This document shows positions 33,440 to 42,000 of a DNA stretch of 64,000 bases, one piece after another. Position numbers and translations under genes: made by a program. This DNA comes from Pigmentiphaga daeguensis (GTDB lineage: Bacteria; Pseudomonadota; Gammaproteobacteria; Burkholderiales; Burkholderiaceae_B). Location of the stretch: NCBI RefSeq assembly GCF_039523035.1, contig NZ_BAAAEN010000013.1, positions 98,211 through 162,210 on the forward strand, given 5' to 3'. The stretch's first letter is position 1. Each line of letters begins with the position of its first letter. Below the pieces are notes generated by a model that was not told the origin of the DNA, ran no database searches, and saw nothing but the letters and a program-made list of their open reading frames with translations.

Positions 33440-34263
33440 ACGATCCCGGCCCCCTCCCGCTGGACGTGGTCTCCATCATGTCCCAGGTCGTCTACGGCCA
33501 CGTCGGCAACTCGATCGCGGTGCCCAGGCTGTGCCGCGCCGGCCTGCACGTCGCCGCCGTGCCCACCGTCGTGCTCAGCAATACTCCCCACTACCCCACG
33601 ATGCACGGCGGCGCCCTGCCGCTGGACTGGTTCCAGGGCTACCTGGACGACCTGACGGCCCGCGACGCGCTGCGCCGGTTGCGGGCCGTGGTGGTGGGTT
33701 TCCTGGGCAACGCCGCGCAGGCCCAGGCGCTCGGCCGCTGGCTGGAAAGGATACGGCCGGACCACCCGGACCTCATGTTGATCGTCGATCCCGTCATCGG
33801 CGACCACGACCATGGCATCTACGTCGACCCGTCGCTGGTGGATGCCTACCGCGACCACCTCGTCGGCCAGGCCCGCGGCTTGACGCCCAACGGCTTCGAA
33901 CTCGCGCAGCTGACGGGCATGCCCGTGGACGGCATCGACGACGCCATCCGCGCCGCCCGCCGGCTTCTGGCGGGCGATACCGAATGGGTGGTCGTCACCA
34001 GCGCGGCGCCCGCGACCTGGACGCCGGACGACATGAAGATCCTGGTCGTGACGCGCACCGACACGGCAACCATCGTCCATCCCCGGCTGGCCCTGACCCC
34101 CAAGGGCACCGGGGATCTCTTCACCGCGTCGCTGGCCGCGCACCTGCTGGAAGGCGCGGCTATCGAAGCCGCGGCGCGGCAGGCCGCCGATGACGTCCTG
34201 GCCGCGCTGCGGGAAACGCAACGCGCCGGCTGCGCCGAACTGCTGCTGCCGCCCCACCCCTGA
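33436..34263 (+). CDS. pdxY: Pyridoxal kinase PdxY
   Basis: 275-residue ribokinase-superfamily enzyme that phosphorylates pyridoxal with ATP in vitamin B6 salvage. Signatures: SIMSQVVYGHVGNSIA and VPTVVLSNTPHY near the N-terminus, DPVIGDHDHGIYV with metal-binding residues near 115, LTPNGFELAQLTG, and the anion-hole/catalytic GTGDLFTA (Asp base) near 222. It begins four bases inside yggS. With PtsJ and YggS nearby this forms a compact B6-homeostasis cluster. Confidence 0.92.
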   Translation: MNDPGPLPLDVVSIMSQVVYGHVGNSIAVPRLCRAGLHVAAVPTVVLSNTPHYPTMHGGALPLDWFQGYLDDLTARDALRRLRAVVVGFLGNAAQAQALGRWLERIRPDHPDLMLIVDPVIGDHDHGIYVDPSLVDAYRDHLVGQARGLTPNGFELAQLTGMPVDGIDDAIRAARRLLAGDTEWVVVTSAAPATWTPDDMKILVVTRTDTATIVHPRLALTPKGTGDLFTASLAAHLLEGAAIEAAARQAADDVLAALRETQRAGCAELLLPPHP

Positions 34264-34285
34264 ACGCCGGACCGGAACCCCGACA

Positions 34286-34981
34286 ATGAACCGCCAAGCC
34301 CTGATCGTCCGCCACGTCGCCTTCGAAGACCTGGGCACGCTGGCCCCGCTGCTGGCCGGGCGCGGCTACCGCGTGCGCTACCTGGAAGCCGGCGTCGATG
34401 CGATCGCCCCCGGGCCGCTGGCCGCGGCCGACCTGGTCGTGATCCTGGGCGGCCCGATCGGCGTCTACGACACGGACCGCTATCCCTTCCTGGAAGCGGA
34501 ACTGGCGGCCATTGCCGAACGGCTGAAGCAGGACCGGCCCACCCTGGGTATCTGCCTGGGCGCGCAACTGATGGCCAAGGCGCTGGGCGCGGACGTCAAG
34601 CCCACCGGGCGCGCCGAAATCGGCTATGCGCCGCTTACCCTTACGGACGAGGGGCAGGCCTCGGTTCTACGCGGCATCGGATCGGTGCCCGTGCTGCACT
34701 GGCACGGCGACCAGTTCGACATCCCGCCCGGCGCCGCCAGGCTGGCGCAAACGCCCGGCTTTCCCAACCAGGCCTTTGCCCTGGGGCCTCGCCTGCTGGG
34801 CCTGCAGTTCCACCTGGAAGCGCAGGCCACGCACATCGAACGCTGGCTGATCGGCCACGCCTGCGAGCTGGCGGCGCACCGGATCGACGTCGCCGCCGTC
34901 AGGCGGGACGCGGCGCGCCATGGCGCCGAGCTCGAACGCGTGGCCCGCCAGGTCTTCGGCGACTGGCTGGACGGCTGCTGA
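34286..34981 (+). CDS. Class I glutamine amidotransferase (GMP-synthase-like glutaminase)
   Basis: 231 residues. The Triad-type nucleophile is in GICLGAQLMAKALGA (Cys near residue 88) with His/Glu in LQFHLEAQ near 175; VILGGPIGVYD supplies the oxyanion segment. Such stand-alone proteins resemble the GuaA glutaminase domain and the gamma-glutamyl hydrolase-like YfeJ group; the acceptor is unknown. It follows pdxY by 22 bases and so is probably co-transcribed, hinting at nitrogen chemistry linked to PLP, which is inference. Confidence 0.82.
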   Translation: MNRQALIVRHVAFEDLGTLAPLLAGRGYRVRYLEAGVDAIAPGPLAAADLVVILGGPIGVYDTDRYPFLEAELAAIAERLKQDRPTLGICLGAQLMAKALGADVKPTGRAEIGYAPLTLTDEGQASVLRGIGSVPVLHWHGDQFDIPPGAARLAQTPGFPNQAFALGPRLLGLQFHLEAQATHIERWLIGHACELAAHRIDVAAVRRDAARHGAELERVARQVFGDWLDGC

Positions 34982-34996
34982 CACCCGGCCACCTCT

Positions 34997-36475
34997 TCAG
35001 ATCCGCGCCGGCCCGGCTCCGCCCGTGGCCGCCTCGGCCGCCTCGGCCGCCTGTATGCCCGACAGGATGGCGGACGGCACGCCGTAGCCTGGAAACGTGG
35101 TCTGTCCGGCCAGATACAGGCCGCGCAGCGGCGTGCGATGCGGGAAGAAGCGGTCGGGCGAGGCGCCGGGCGCCACGCCATACAGCGCCCCCTCGTACAA
35201 ATGCCGCTGGCGGACGAAGTCCCGCGGGTCCAGCACGCGGACGGCATCGATCTCCAGCCCCGGAACCCGCTGCCGCATGGCCGCCAGATAGCGGTCCACG
35301 GCGGACCGCGTCATGTCGGGCGTCCACTCGTCGGCCGAGGCGATGCCGGAGACAGGCGCGTACAACTCCAGGATGGAGCGTCCCGGCGGCGCCAGATCCG
35401 GCAGGACCTGCGTGGGGCATGTGTAGGCCAGCCAGCGCGGCGCGTCCGGCGGCATCACATGCAGCCGGCCCTGCTCGCGCATGAGAGGCACGTGGTTGAC
35501 GATGAACGCGCCCGGCCCCTCGGCGACCGCGCCGCCCAGCTGGATCGATATCGCGCGATGGGATAGCGGCGCACGCCGCGCGCGCCGCGCCAGCGTCCAT
35601 GGCACCGCGTCGGCGGGCAGCAGGCGGTGGACCACGTCGAAGCCTGAACAGGCCGCGATCACGCAATCGGCCTGGATGCGTTCCCCGCCCGCCAGCGCGA
35701 CACCGCGCGCCACGCCGCCGGCCACCGTTATGCGTTCCACCGGCCGGCCGCACAGGATGCGCACGCCGTGGCGCTGCGCCGCGCGGTACAGCGCCTGGCT
35801 GATGGCTCCCATCCCGCCCCGGGGAAGGTGGAAGCCCTCTTCCAGCAAGGCCACCAGCCCGATGATCTGCGTGGCGGGAAGCCGTTCCGGCCCCATGCCG
35901 GTGTACAGCAGGGTGGATGCGACGGCGGCCTGCAGCCCGGCATCCGGGAAATGCCCGGCGATGAGACGATCGGCCCGCCCCGACAGGGCAGGCAGGTAGC
36001 GCCACAGCCGCCCCAGCGTCCTTGCCAGGGCCGGCTCGAACGGCAGCACTTCCTGGACCAGCGTGCGATAGATCGGCGCCCAGCGGCGCCGCAGTGCGTC
36101 CAGTCCATCCCGCAACATGGCGGTCCGTGCCGCGTCTCCCTCGACCAGGGAATCCTCCACGCCCGCCAGCCGCACCACCGTGCCGTCGCCCAGGTGGGTC
36201 GCATGCGGCCGCGCGATGGCGGCCAGCTCGATCTCGCGCTCGACGTCCATGCCCAGCCGCGCGAACCCCGATCTCAGCAATGATGGAACCGCCACGTACA
36301 CGGCGCCGTTGTTGAAGGTGAAGCCTTGTTCGCTGACGGTGGAGCAGCAGCCTCCGACCTCCTCGCCGGCTTCGGCCAGGACGACGTCGACGCCTTGCCG
36401 GGCCAGCGCCACGCTGGCCGCCAGGCCCGACAGCCCCGCGCCGACGACCATCGCCGACCGTATCGACCTTCCCAT
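34997..36475 (-). CDS. CrtI/phytoene-desaturase-like FAD oxidoreductase
   Basis: 492 residues. The FAD dinucleotide motif is MVVGAGLSGLAASVALARQG at residues 9-28, followed by EAGEEVGGCCST and the C-terminal GLYLAGQTTFPGYGVPSAILSGIQAA typical of the CrtI family. No phytoene synthase or other carotenoid gene is near, so the substrate is probably not a carotene; retinol saturase-like or other polyene/amine oxidoreductase roles are possible. It is divergent from a TetR regulator across 66 bases that contain a dyad, so its expression is likely inducible. Confidence 0.82.
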   Translation of the reverse strand: MGRSIRSAMVVGAGLSGLAASVALARQGVDVVLAEAGEEVGGCCSTVSEQGFTFNNGAVYVAVPSLLRSGFARLGMDVEREIELAAIARPHATHLGDGTVVRLAGVEDSLVEGDAARTAMLRDGLDALRRRWAPIYRTLVQEVLPFEPALARTLGRLWRYLPALSGRADRLIAGHFPDAGLQAAVASTLLYTGMGPERLPATQIIGLVALLEEGFHLPRGGMGAISQALYRAAQRHGVRILCGRPVERITVAGGVARGVALAGGERIQADCVIAACSGFDVVHRLLPADAVPWTLARRARRAPLSHRAISIQLGGAVAEGPGAFIVNHVPLMREQGRLHVMPPDAPRWLAYTCPTQVLPDLAPPGRSILELYAPVSGIASADEWTPDMTRSAVDRYLAAMRQRVPGLEIDAVRVLDPRDFVRQRHLYEGALYGVAPGASPDRFFPHRTPLRGLYLAGQTTFPGYGVPSAILSGIQAAEAAEAATGGAGPARI

Positions 36476-36506
36476 GACAGCTAGCCTCCATGACCGGAAA
36501 AATTAG

Positions 36507-36530
36507 ACAATGTACAAAATTCTACACTGT
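36507..36530. promoter_or_regulatory. TetR operator between the CrtI-like and TetR genes
   Basis: A 24-base imperfect palindrome: left half ACAATGTACAAA, right half ATTCTACACTGT, nine of twelve positions matched (core ACAATGTA / TACACTGT). It lies centrally in the divergent gap, 12 bases before the TetR ATG. Confidence 0.55.
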
Positions 36531-36541
36531 ATAATTCCTTC

Positions 36542-37135
36542 ATGATCACGGCCGCCCTTCCCTCCAAGCGCCAGCGCACGCGCGAACATATCGCGACGGT
36601 GGCGGGCGACCTGTTCGAACGCCACGGCTACGAGGCCGTGACGATGGAACAGATCGCCGTCGAGGCGGGCGTCGTGCGGGGAACGCTATACAACCACTTC
36701 GCGGTCAAGGAAGCGGTGCTTGCCGAATGGATGCATGCGCGCCTGGCGCGCGACTTGGCGCCGCTGATGCAGGCCGTCATGAAGCGCAAGACCTTCGCCT
36801 CCCGCATCCCGGTGGTCCTGGACGCCTCGGCCCGATGGTGGGAGGAACATCGGCAGTACGCCGCGCCCTACATCCGCTTCCGCTTCCAGCAGGTAAGCGA
36901 TGGATCGGGCGAGCAGGCGTCGTCCGACATGGTCACCGCGTACACCGCGCTGATCCACGCGGCGCAGCAGGCCGGGGAAGTCCGCGACAACGAACCTCCT
37001 GAACGCCTGGCCAACTACCTGCATTTCCTGTACCTGTCGGCGCTGATGAGCTGGCTGGGCGACCCGAAGGCTTCCCTGCGCAAGGCCTTCGCGCGCGCCT
37101 TCGACTTCTTTCTTCAGGGCGCGTCGCGCCCCTGA
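36542..37135 (+). CDS. TetR-family transcriptional regulator
   Basis: 197 residues. The N-terminal TetR helix-turn-helix is clear: RTREHIATVAGDLFERHGYEAVTMEQIAVEAGVVRGTLYNHFAVKEAVL shortened here to its diagnostic parts FERHGYEAVTMEQIA and GTLYNHF (residues about 28-62). The ligand domain (70-197) is not diagnostic. It is divergent from the CrtI-like gene and most likely represses it through the palindrome at 36507-36530. Its 3' end overlaps the convergent Bcr-type transporter by 22 bases. Confidence 0.9.
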   Translation: MITAALPSKRQRTREHIATVAGDLFERHGYEAVTMEQIAVEAGVVRGTLYNHFAVKEAVLAEWMHARLARDLAPLMQAVMKRKTFASRIPVVLDASARWWEEHRQYAAPYIRFRFQQVSDGSGEQASSDMVTAYTALIHAAQQAGEVRDNEPPERLANYLHFLYLSALMSWLGDPKASLRKAFARAFDFFLQGASRP

Positions 37136-38343
37136 GGCTCGCCGCCGTCCCCGCCCCGCGCGCCGACCGCGATCCGGAAAGCCCCCAGGGCCACCACCGT
37201 CAGGAAGATCTGCACCACCGCGCAGGAGATGGCCGGATCCGAGCCGTAGCCCACGAGCTTGGTACCCAGCGCGCCGGCCGCCATCTGCCCGAACCCGTAC
37301 AGGCCCGCCGCGGACCCCGTCAGCCCCGGTGCCGAGGACAGCGCGCGCGACAGCCCTGCCGGACTGGCCATGCCGCATCCCGTCGTCAGCAGGAAGGTGA
37401 TGGCGATCAGCACGGGCACATTCAGCCAGCCCATGGCCTGCACGCCCAGGAACACCAAGGCCATGGCCAGGCTCAGCCCCGCCCCCATGTAGAGAAACAG
37501 CTCCGTGTTCAAGCGCCCCACCAGCCGCCGGGTCGTGGCTGACCCCACGCTGGCCCCGACGATGGTGATCGCCGCGAACCAGCCGATCTGGGAAATCGGC
37601 AACTGCAACTGCCCGTGCACGATGTAGGGTGCCGTCGCCAGATAGGGATAGAGCGCCGTGCTGGAACAGGCCCCGCCCACCATGAACCCCAGGAATCGCC
37701 GGTTGCCGACCAACTGGCCGTAGTCCCGCGCGATCTTGCCGAAGGCCAGCGGCGAGCGGTCCAGGTTGGTCTCGGGCAGCAGCCGCCACGCGCACAGCAC
37801 CATCGCGGTCGCCATGCACACCAGGAACACATAGATGGCCCGCCAGCCAAAGCCGTCGGCCAGGTACGAGCCCAGGATGGGCGACAGCCCCGGCCCCACC
37901 AGCGTCAACAGGTTAAGCAGCGCCAGGTCCTTGGTGACCCGCTCGGGCGTGGAGATGTCGCGGACGATGGAGCGCCCCAGCGTGATGCCCGCCGCGCCGC
38001 CCAGCGCCTGCGCCAGGCGGGCGGCCAGCAGCCATTCGAGCGTGGGCGCGAACAGCGCGAACACGCTCGCCACCAGATAGATGCCCAAGCCCAGCAGCAG
38101 CGTGGGCCGGCGCCCGATGGTGTCCGACACCGGCCCGTAGATCAGTTGTCCGAACGCCAGCCCCACCACGTACAGCGTGATGGTCTGCTGCATGCCGGCC
38201 GGGCTCGCGCCCAGGTCGGCGCCCGCCAGCGGCAGCGCCGGCATGAAGATGTGCATGGCCATCGTGCCGCTGAGCGTCACCAGCACCAGGAGCCACAAGG
38301 GCGCCCGGATGGACGGGGCAGGGGACGGATGCGCGCGGGTCAT
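37114..38343 (-). CDS. Bcr/CflA-family MFS drug efflux transporter
   Basis: 409 residues with 12 predicted helices. Family marks: MHIFMPALPLAGADLG in helix 1, GQLIYGPVSDTIGRRPTLLLG (motif A) and LAQALGGAAGITLGRSIVRD in helix 4, and GPGLSPILGSYLADGFGWRAIY (motif C) in helix 5. Members export drugs, cysteine or arginine-like compounds. The gene follows a MarR-type repressor by 13 bases on the same strand, an emrR-like arrangement, so expression should rise when the MarR ligand is present. Confidence 0.9.
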   Translation of the reverse strand: MTRAHPSPAPSIRAPLWLLVLVTLSGTMAMHIFMPALPLAGADLGASPAGMQQTITLYVVGLAFGQLIYGPVSDTIGRRPTLLLGLGIYLVASVFALFAPTLEWLLAARLAQALGGAAGITLGRSIVRDISTPERVTKDLALLNLLTLVGPGLSPILGSYLADGFGWRAIYVFLVCMATAMVLCAWRLLPETNLDRSPLAFGKIARDYGQLVGNRRFLGFMVGGACSSTALYPYLATAPYIVHGQLQLPISQIGWFAAITIVGASVGSATTRRLVGRLNTELFLYMGAGLSLAMALVFLGVQAMGWLNVPVLIAITFLLTTGCGMASPAGLSRALSSAPGLTGSAAGLYGFGQMAAGALGTKLVGYGSDPAISCAVVQIFLTVVALGAFRIAVGARGGDGGEPQGRDAP

Positions 38344-38356
38344 GGAGGTCTTTCGT

Positions 38357-38824
38357 CTAAAGCGTATCGAACCGGCGCGCGATCTTTTCCAGGGCCTGGC
38401 GGGTGATGCGCAGTTCCTGCGCGGTCAGGTCGTCCAGCAGGCTGGCCTCGATCTCCAGGCTCTTGGCCACGATACGCTCGGCCAGCGCGCGCCCCTGCCG
38501 CGTCAGGCGGATGGACTTCGCGCGGCGATCCTCTTCCGCCGTTTCCCACTCGATCAGGCCCAGCTCGCGCAACTGCGACAGGATGCGGACCAGCGAGGAC
38601 TTCTCCAGCGACAATGTCTCCGCCAGGTCCTTCTGGCGCACCACCGGCTCGCTGGATTCGTACAAGGCCAGCAGCGGCGCGCGCGTGGCGTCCGAGAGAC
38701 CCATTTCCTTGAAATGCTGATCGACCGCCCTGCGCCACTTGCGGTAGACCGCGCCGACCAGCCGTCCGAAGCGGGCCCGGACGTGTTCGTCGAGCTGCGG
38801 CGGGGTCCTTGAATTAGGTTGCAT
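38357..38824 (-). CDS. MarR-family transcriptional regulator of the efflux operon
   Basis: 155 residues. Winged helix with recognition helix LSLEKSSLVRILSQLRELGLI (about 70-90) and wing EEDRRAKSIRLTRQGRAL; the D-x-R of the MarR wing is DRR. It is the first gene of a two-gene operon with the Bcr-type pump. Its own ATG at 38824 lies inside a perfect 19-bp inverted repeat, so the protein can be expected to shut off its own operon. No strong Shine-Dalgarno: the nearest purine run is GGGAAAA. Confidence 0.9.
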   Translation of the reverse strand: MQPNSRTPPQLDEHVRARFGRLVGAVYRKWRRAVDQHFKEMGLSDATRAPLLALYESSEPVVRQKDLAETLSLEKSSLVRILSQLRELGLIEWETAEEDRRAKSIRLTRQGRALAERIVAKSLEIEASLLDDLTAQELRITRQALEKIARRFDTL

Positions 38825-38865
38825 GCGAACTATTTTCCCAGGAAATTAGTTCGCATGCAACCTAA
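38814..38865. promoter_or_regulatory. Perfect 19-bp inverted repeat over the MarR start codon
   Basis: Left arm TTAGGTTGCATGCGAACTA (38814-38832), 14-base spacer, right arm TAGTTCGCATGCAACCTAA (38847-38865): all 19 pairs match. The left arm encodes the first codons of the MarR gene on the reverse strand. A typical MarR autorepression operator, and also able to form an mRNA hairpin masking the start. Confidence 0.7.
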
Positions 38866-38940
38866 GTACGCAAACACTCCGCTGCTTGATTGCCCTATAT
38901 TCCCCAGCTCGGATGACAACCTCTCTGCCCCCCCCTGCCC

Positions 38941-39441
38941 ATGTTGATACGCCCGGAACAACCGCACGACATCGCGGCCATCGACCGCGTGATCACCCGC
39001 GCCTTCGCCACCGCGCCGCATGCGAGCGGCACCGAGGCACGGATCGTCGACGCGCTGCGCGAGGCCGGCGCATTGACCCTTTCGCTCGTGGCGGAATCCC
39101 ATGGCGAGGTCGTGGGCCACGTGGCCCTCTCTCCCGTGGCGCTTTCCGACGGCACACCCGGCTGGTACGGCCTCGGTCCGCTCGCCGTGGCGCCCGGACA
39201 CCAGGGCAAGGGCCTGGGCGGGCAGCTGGTCGCGCATGCGCTCGATGCGTTGCGCCAGCGCCATGCGGCCGGATGCGTGGTGCTGGGCGAACCGGAATAC
39301 TACGGCCGGTTCGGATTCCGGGCCGATCCGGACTTCGTGCTGCCGGGCGTGCCGCCGGAATATTTCCAGGCGGTCCGGCTCACGCCCGGGGCGGGTGGAG
39401 GAACGGTGGCGTATCACCAGGCCTTCGAGGTAGCGGCCTAG
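38941..39441 (+). CDS. GNAT-family N-acetyltransferase (YhbS-like)
   Basis: 166 residues. Acetyl-CoA-binding core LGPLAVAPGHQGKGLGGQLV (Q/R-x-x-G-x-G/A reads QGKGLG) near residue 80, followed by VVLGEPEYYGRFGFR, the YhbS-type segment, and an LPGVPPEYFQAVRL tail. Predicted cytosolic acetylation of a small molecule or protein N-terminus; acceptor unknown. It is transcribed away from the MarR gene, so the palindrome at 38814-38865 may affect it too. Stop overlaps the convergent nuclease gene by four bases. Confidence 0.87.
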   Translation: MLIRPEQPHDIAAIDRVITRAFATAPHASGTEARIVDALREAGALTLSLVAESHGEVVGHVALSPVALSDGTPGWYGLGPLAVAPGHQGKGLGGQLVAHALDALRQRHAAGCVVLGEPEYYGRFGFRADPDFVLPGVPPEYFQAVRLTPGAGGGTVAYHQAFEVAA

Positions 39442-39929
39442 AGATCGCGGCCCCGCTTACGGTACTCCCACGGCGCGACAGGCGACGGCAAGGCCCACAG
39501 GCCACGCCGCCCCGCCCTCGCCTCGCCCTGCAGGTCAACCAGCGCCCGTTCCGCGGTGAACTTGGGATAGACCCAGGCATACCCATGGCGCAGCATCATT
39601 TCCTGCACGCTGCCATGGCCGCAATCGACATCGCCCAGCGTGCGGCCATAGCGATCCTTGCCATGGCGCGACAACCTGGCCTGCGCGCCCAACGGACAGA
39701 GTGCCCTCAGGAAATCGCGCGAGGCGATCCCGCCGGCCTGGCCAATCTCCGGCGCATCGATCCGCTCCAGGCGCACCGGAGTGCTTTTCTTTTGCGGGGG
39801 ACATTGCAGGCGCATCGTGTCGCCATCGTGGATGGACGTGACGGTGCAAACCTGGGCGAACGTGGCGCATGGCAGGGCGAAAGCGGCTATGCCTGCCAGG
39901 CACCGGATCATCGAAATCGTGGTTTTCAT
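39438..39929 (-). CDS. Exported thermonuclease-family (SNase-like) protein
   Basis: 163 residues with a signal peptide (IRCLAGIAAFALP, cleavage after TFA). The nuclease OB-fold has VTSIHDGDTMRL (metal Asp), VRLERIDAPEIGQ (catalytic Arg and Asp) and a later DRYGRTLGDV; then MMLRHGYAWVYPKF and GLWA, all standard for the family. The second active-site segment's Glu is not obvious by eye. Predicted periplasmic or secreted nuclease. Start at the ATG at 39929. Confidence 0.87.
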   Translation of the reverse strand: MKTTISMIRCLAGIAAFALPCATFAQVCTVTSIHDGDTMRLQCPPQKKSTPVRLERIDAPEIGQAGGIASRDFLRALCPLGAQARLSRHGKDRYGRTLGDVDCGHGSVQEMMLRHGYAWVYPKFTAERALVDLQGEARAGRRGLWALPSPVAPWEYRKRGRDL

Positions 39930-40098
39930 GGCGGCATTATCCCAGCACCGGCGGCACGGCCCGTCGCACCATTGCTGGGCGCACGCCCCTGAGTCGAGCG
40001 CAATCGCGCGCCACTCCTGTGCGCGGCAAGGCATCGGCCGGCCGAGCATCCCCCCTCATCTCGCCGCCCGCACGGCTAAAGCCGCATGGCAGCGCGCC

Positions 40099-40114
40099 TG
40101 GCACGGCTCTTGAA
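40099..40114 (+). promoter_or_regulatory. Sigma-54 (-24/-12) promoter of the urea amidolyase operon
   Basis: TGGCACG-GCTC-TTGAA: the -24 box is exactly consensus, with correct N4 spacing; the -12 box has GA in place of GC. It lies 39 bases before the allophanate hydrolase ATG. Sigma-54 control fits a nitrogen-scavenging operon. Confidence 0.65.
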
Positions 40115-40128
40115 TATGTCCCTCCAAA

Positions 40129-40140
40129 CTTGTACACAAG
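40129..40140. promoter_or_regulatory. Candidate GntR operator, site 1
   Basis: CTTGTACACAAG, a 5-bp-arm palindrome close to the TTGTATACAA-type sites of GntR/FCD regulators. It begins 19 bases after the first T of the -12 box, about +5 to +16 from the expected transcription start, so a bound repressor would block elongation. Confidence 0.55.
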
Positions 40141-40152
40141 AGGGAATACCAG

Positions 40153-41988
40153 ATGCGCGGATGGACGATTTCCGACTGGCTCGACGCATACCGGGACGGC
40201 GCACAACCGGCACGCCTGCTTGGCGAACTGCTGGAGTCCCTGGCGGGGCCGGATCCGGCCTGGATTTCGATCGCCAGCCCGGAGGTGCTCCAGGCCCAGT
40301 TGGCGGCGCTCGAAAGCCGGCTGCGGTCGGTCGACGGAAACATCGATAAGCTGCCGCTGTACGGCGTGCCGTTCGCGGCCAAGGACAACATCGATGCCGT
40401 CGGGTTCGCGACCACCGCGGGCTGCCCGGCGTTCGCCTACACGCCTGCGCAGAACGCGACGCTGATCGCGCGACTCGCCCAGGCCGGCGCGATATTGATC
40501 GGCAAGACCAATCTCGACCAGTTCGCCACGGGGCTCGTCGGCGTACGATCGCCCTACGGCATACCGGAAAACGCCTTCGACCCCGAATACATATCGGGCG
40601 GATCGAGTTCCGGCTCGGCCTCCGTGGTCGCACGGGGTATCGTTCCGTTCTCGCTAGGAACCGATACCGCGGGCTCCGGCCGGGTGCCTGCGGGGCTGAA
40701 CAACATCGTCGGCCTCAAGCCCACGCGCGGCGCGTTCAGCAACACCGGCGTCGTGCCGGCTTGCCGGACGCTCGACTGCGTGTCGGTGTTCTCGACGACG
40801 GTGGAAGACGCGGTTCGCGTCCATGATGTCGCCGCATCGCTGGACCTGGCCGATGGACTCTCACGAGCCGCGCCGGCGGGGTCGGCGACATGGCGTCTCC
40901 CTGCGGCCCCGCGCTTCGCCATTCCGGCGGTTCCGGAGTTCTTCGGCGACGACCTGTCCGACCAGGCTTTCAAGGCCGCGGTCGCACATATCGAAGCGCG
41001 CGGCGCGACATGCGTACCCGTCGATTTCTCCGTCTTCGACGACGTGGCCGCCCTGCTCTACGACGGCCCCTGGGTGGCCGAGCGGTATGCGGCCATCCGC
41101 GCCTTCGCGGCAGGACACGAGACCGACATCCATCCCGTCGTCCGCGACGTCATTTTCAAGGCGCGCGATTTCTCGGCCGCCGATGCCTTCGACGGCATCT
41201 ACCGCCTCGCGGACCTGAAGCGCCGTGCCGACACATTGCTGGCGCAGTTCGATGCGTTGCTGGTCCCCACCGCCCCGACGCACTACCGGATCGCCGAACT
41301 GCTGGCCGATCCGATACGCTTGAACAGCAACCTGGGCAAGTACACGAATTTCGTCAATCTGCTCGACTGGAGCGCGGTCGCGGTGCCGGCGAACCTGCGC
41401 GAGGACGGACTGCCGTTCGGCATCACCCTGATCGGCGACGCCTGGCGCGAGCGGGCACTTGCCGGCTTCGCCGCATCGTGGCACGAAGCGACCGGCCTGA
41501 CGCGAGGCGCAACGGGGCTGCCGCTTGCCGCTGGCAGGATCCCCGCCGCCGGATCCGCGGACCTCGACACGACAGGCGAATCCATCCGCGTGGCGGTAGT
41601 CGGCGCCCATCTGCGCGGCATGCCGCTGAACCACGAACTGACGTCGCGGGCAGCCCGGTTCGTCGAATCGACCACGACCGCCGCCAACTATCGGCTCTAT
41701 GCGCTGGCCAACACGACGCCGCCAAAGCCCGGTCTCGTGCGGGCGGACCACGGCGCGCCGATACGGGTGGAGCTATGGGACGTACCCGCGGCGGCATTCG
41801 GCTCGTTCGTCGCCGGCGTTCCCGCGCCGCTGGGCATCGGCACGCTGACCCTCGCCGACGGCCGGCAGGTCAAGGGTTTCATCTGCGAACCCTATGCGCT
41901 GGACGACGCCAGCGACATCACCGAATTCGGCGGCTGGGCGAGCTACCTCGACAGTCGGCGCCCCAGCAACGAGCCGTCACGTTCCTGA
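40153..41988 (+). CDS. atzF: Allophanate hydrolase
   Basis: 611 residues. Hydrolyses allophanate to ammonia and CO2, the second step of ATP-dependent urea breakdown. The amidase-signature triad is visible: Lys in PFAAKDNIDA (near 77), cis-Ser in GGSSSGSASVVA (near 152) and the nucleophilic Ser in GTDTAGSGRVPAG (near 176). The C-terminal part from about residue 470 matches the AtzF second domain (GAPIRVELWDVP near 535). The start is the ATG at 40153, preceded by AGAGGGA. Twelve bases separate it from the urea carboxylase gene. Confidence 0.95.
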   Translation: MRGWTISDWLDAYRDGAQPARLLGELLESLAGPDPAWISIASPEVLQAQLAALESRLRSVDGNIDKLPLYGVPFAAKDNIDAVGFATTAGCPAFAYTPAQNATLIARLAQAGAILIGKTNLDQFATGLVGVRSPYGIPENAFDPEYISGGSSSGSASVVARGIVPFSLGTDTAGSGRVPAGLNNIVGLKPTRGAFSNTGVVPACRTLDCVSVFSTTVEDAVRVHDVAASLDLADGLSRAAPAGSATWRLPAAPRFAIPAVPEFFGDDLSDQAFKAAVAHIEARGATCVPVDFSVFDDVAALLYDGPWVAERYAAIRAFAAGHETDIHPVVRDVIFKARDFSAADAFDGIYRLADLKRRADTLLAQFDALLVPTAPTHYRIAELLADPIRLNSNLGKYTNFVNLLDWSAVAVPANLREDGLPFGITLIGDAWRERALAGFAASWHEATGLTRGATGLPLAAGRIPAAGSADLDTTGESIRVAVVGAHLRGMPLNHELTSRAARFVESTTTAANYRLYALANTTPPKPGLVRADHGAPIRVELWDVPAAAFGSFVAGVPAPLGIGTLTLADGRQVKGFICEPYALDDASDITEFGGWASYLDSRRPSNEPSRS

Positions 41989-42000
41989 ACCGGAGCCCAC

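Noticed and set aside
39964..39982. NtrC-like sequence CGCACC-N7-GGCGCA before the amidolyase operon
   Set aside because: Half-site spacing is two bases too long for NtrC.
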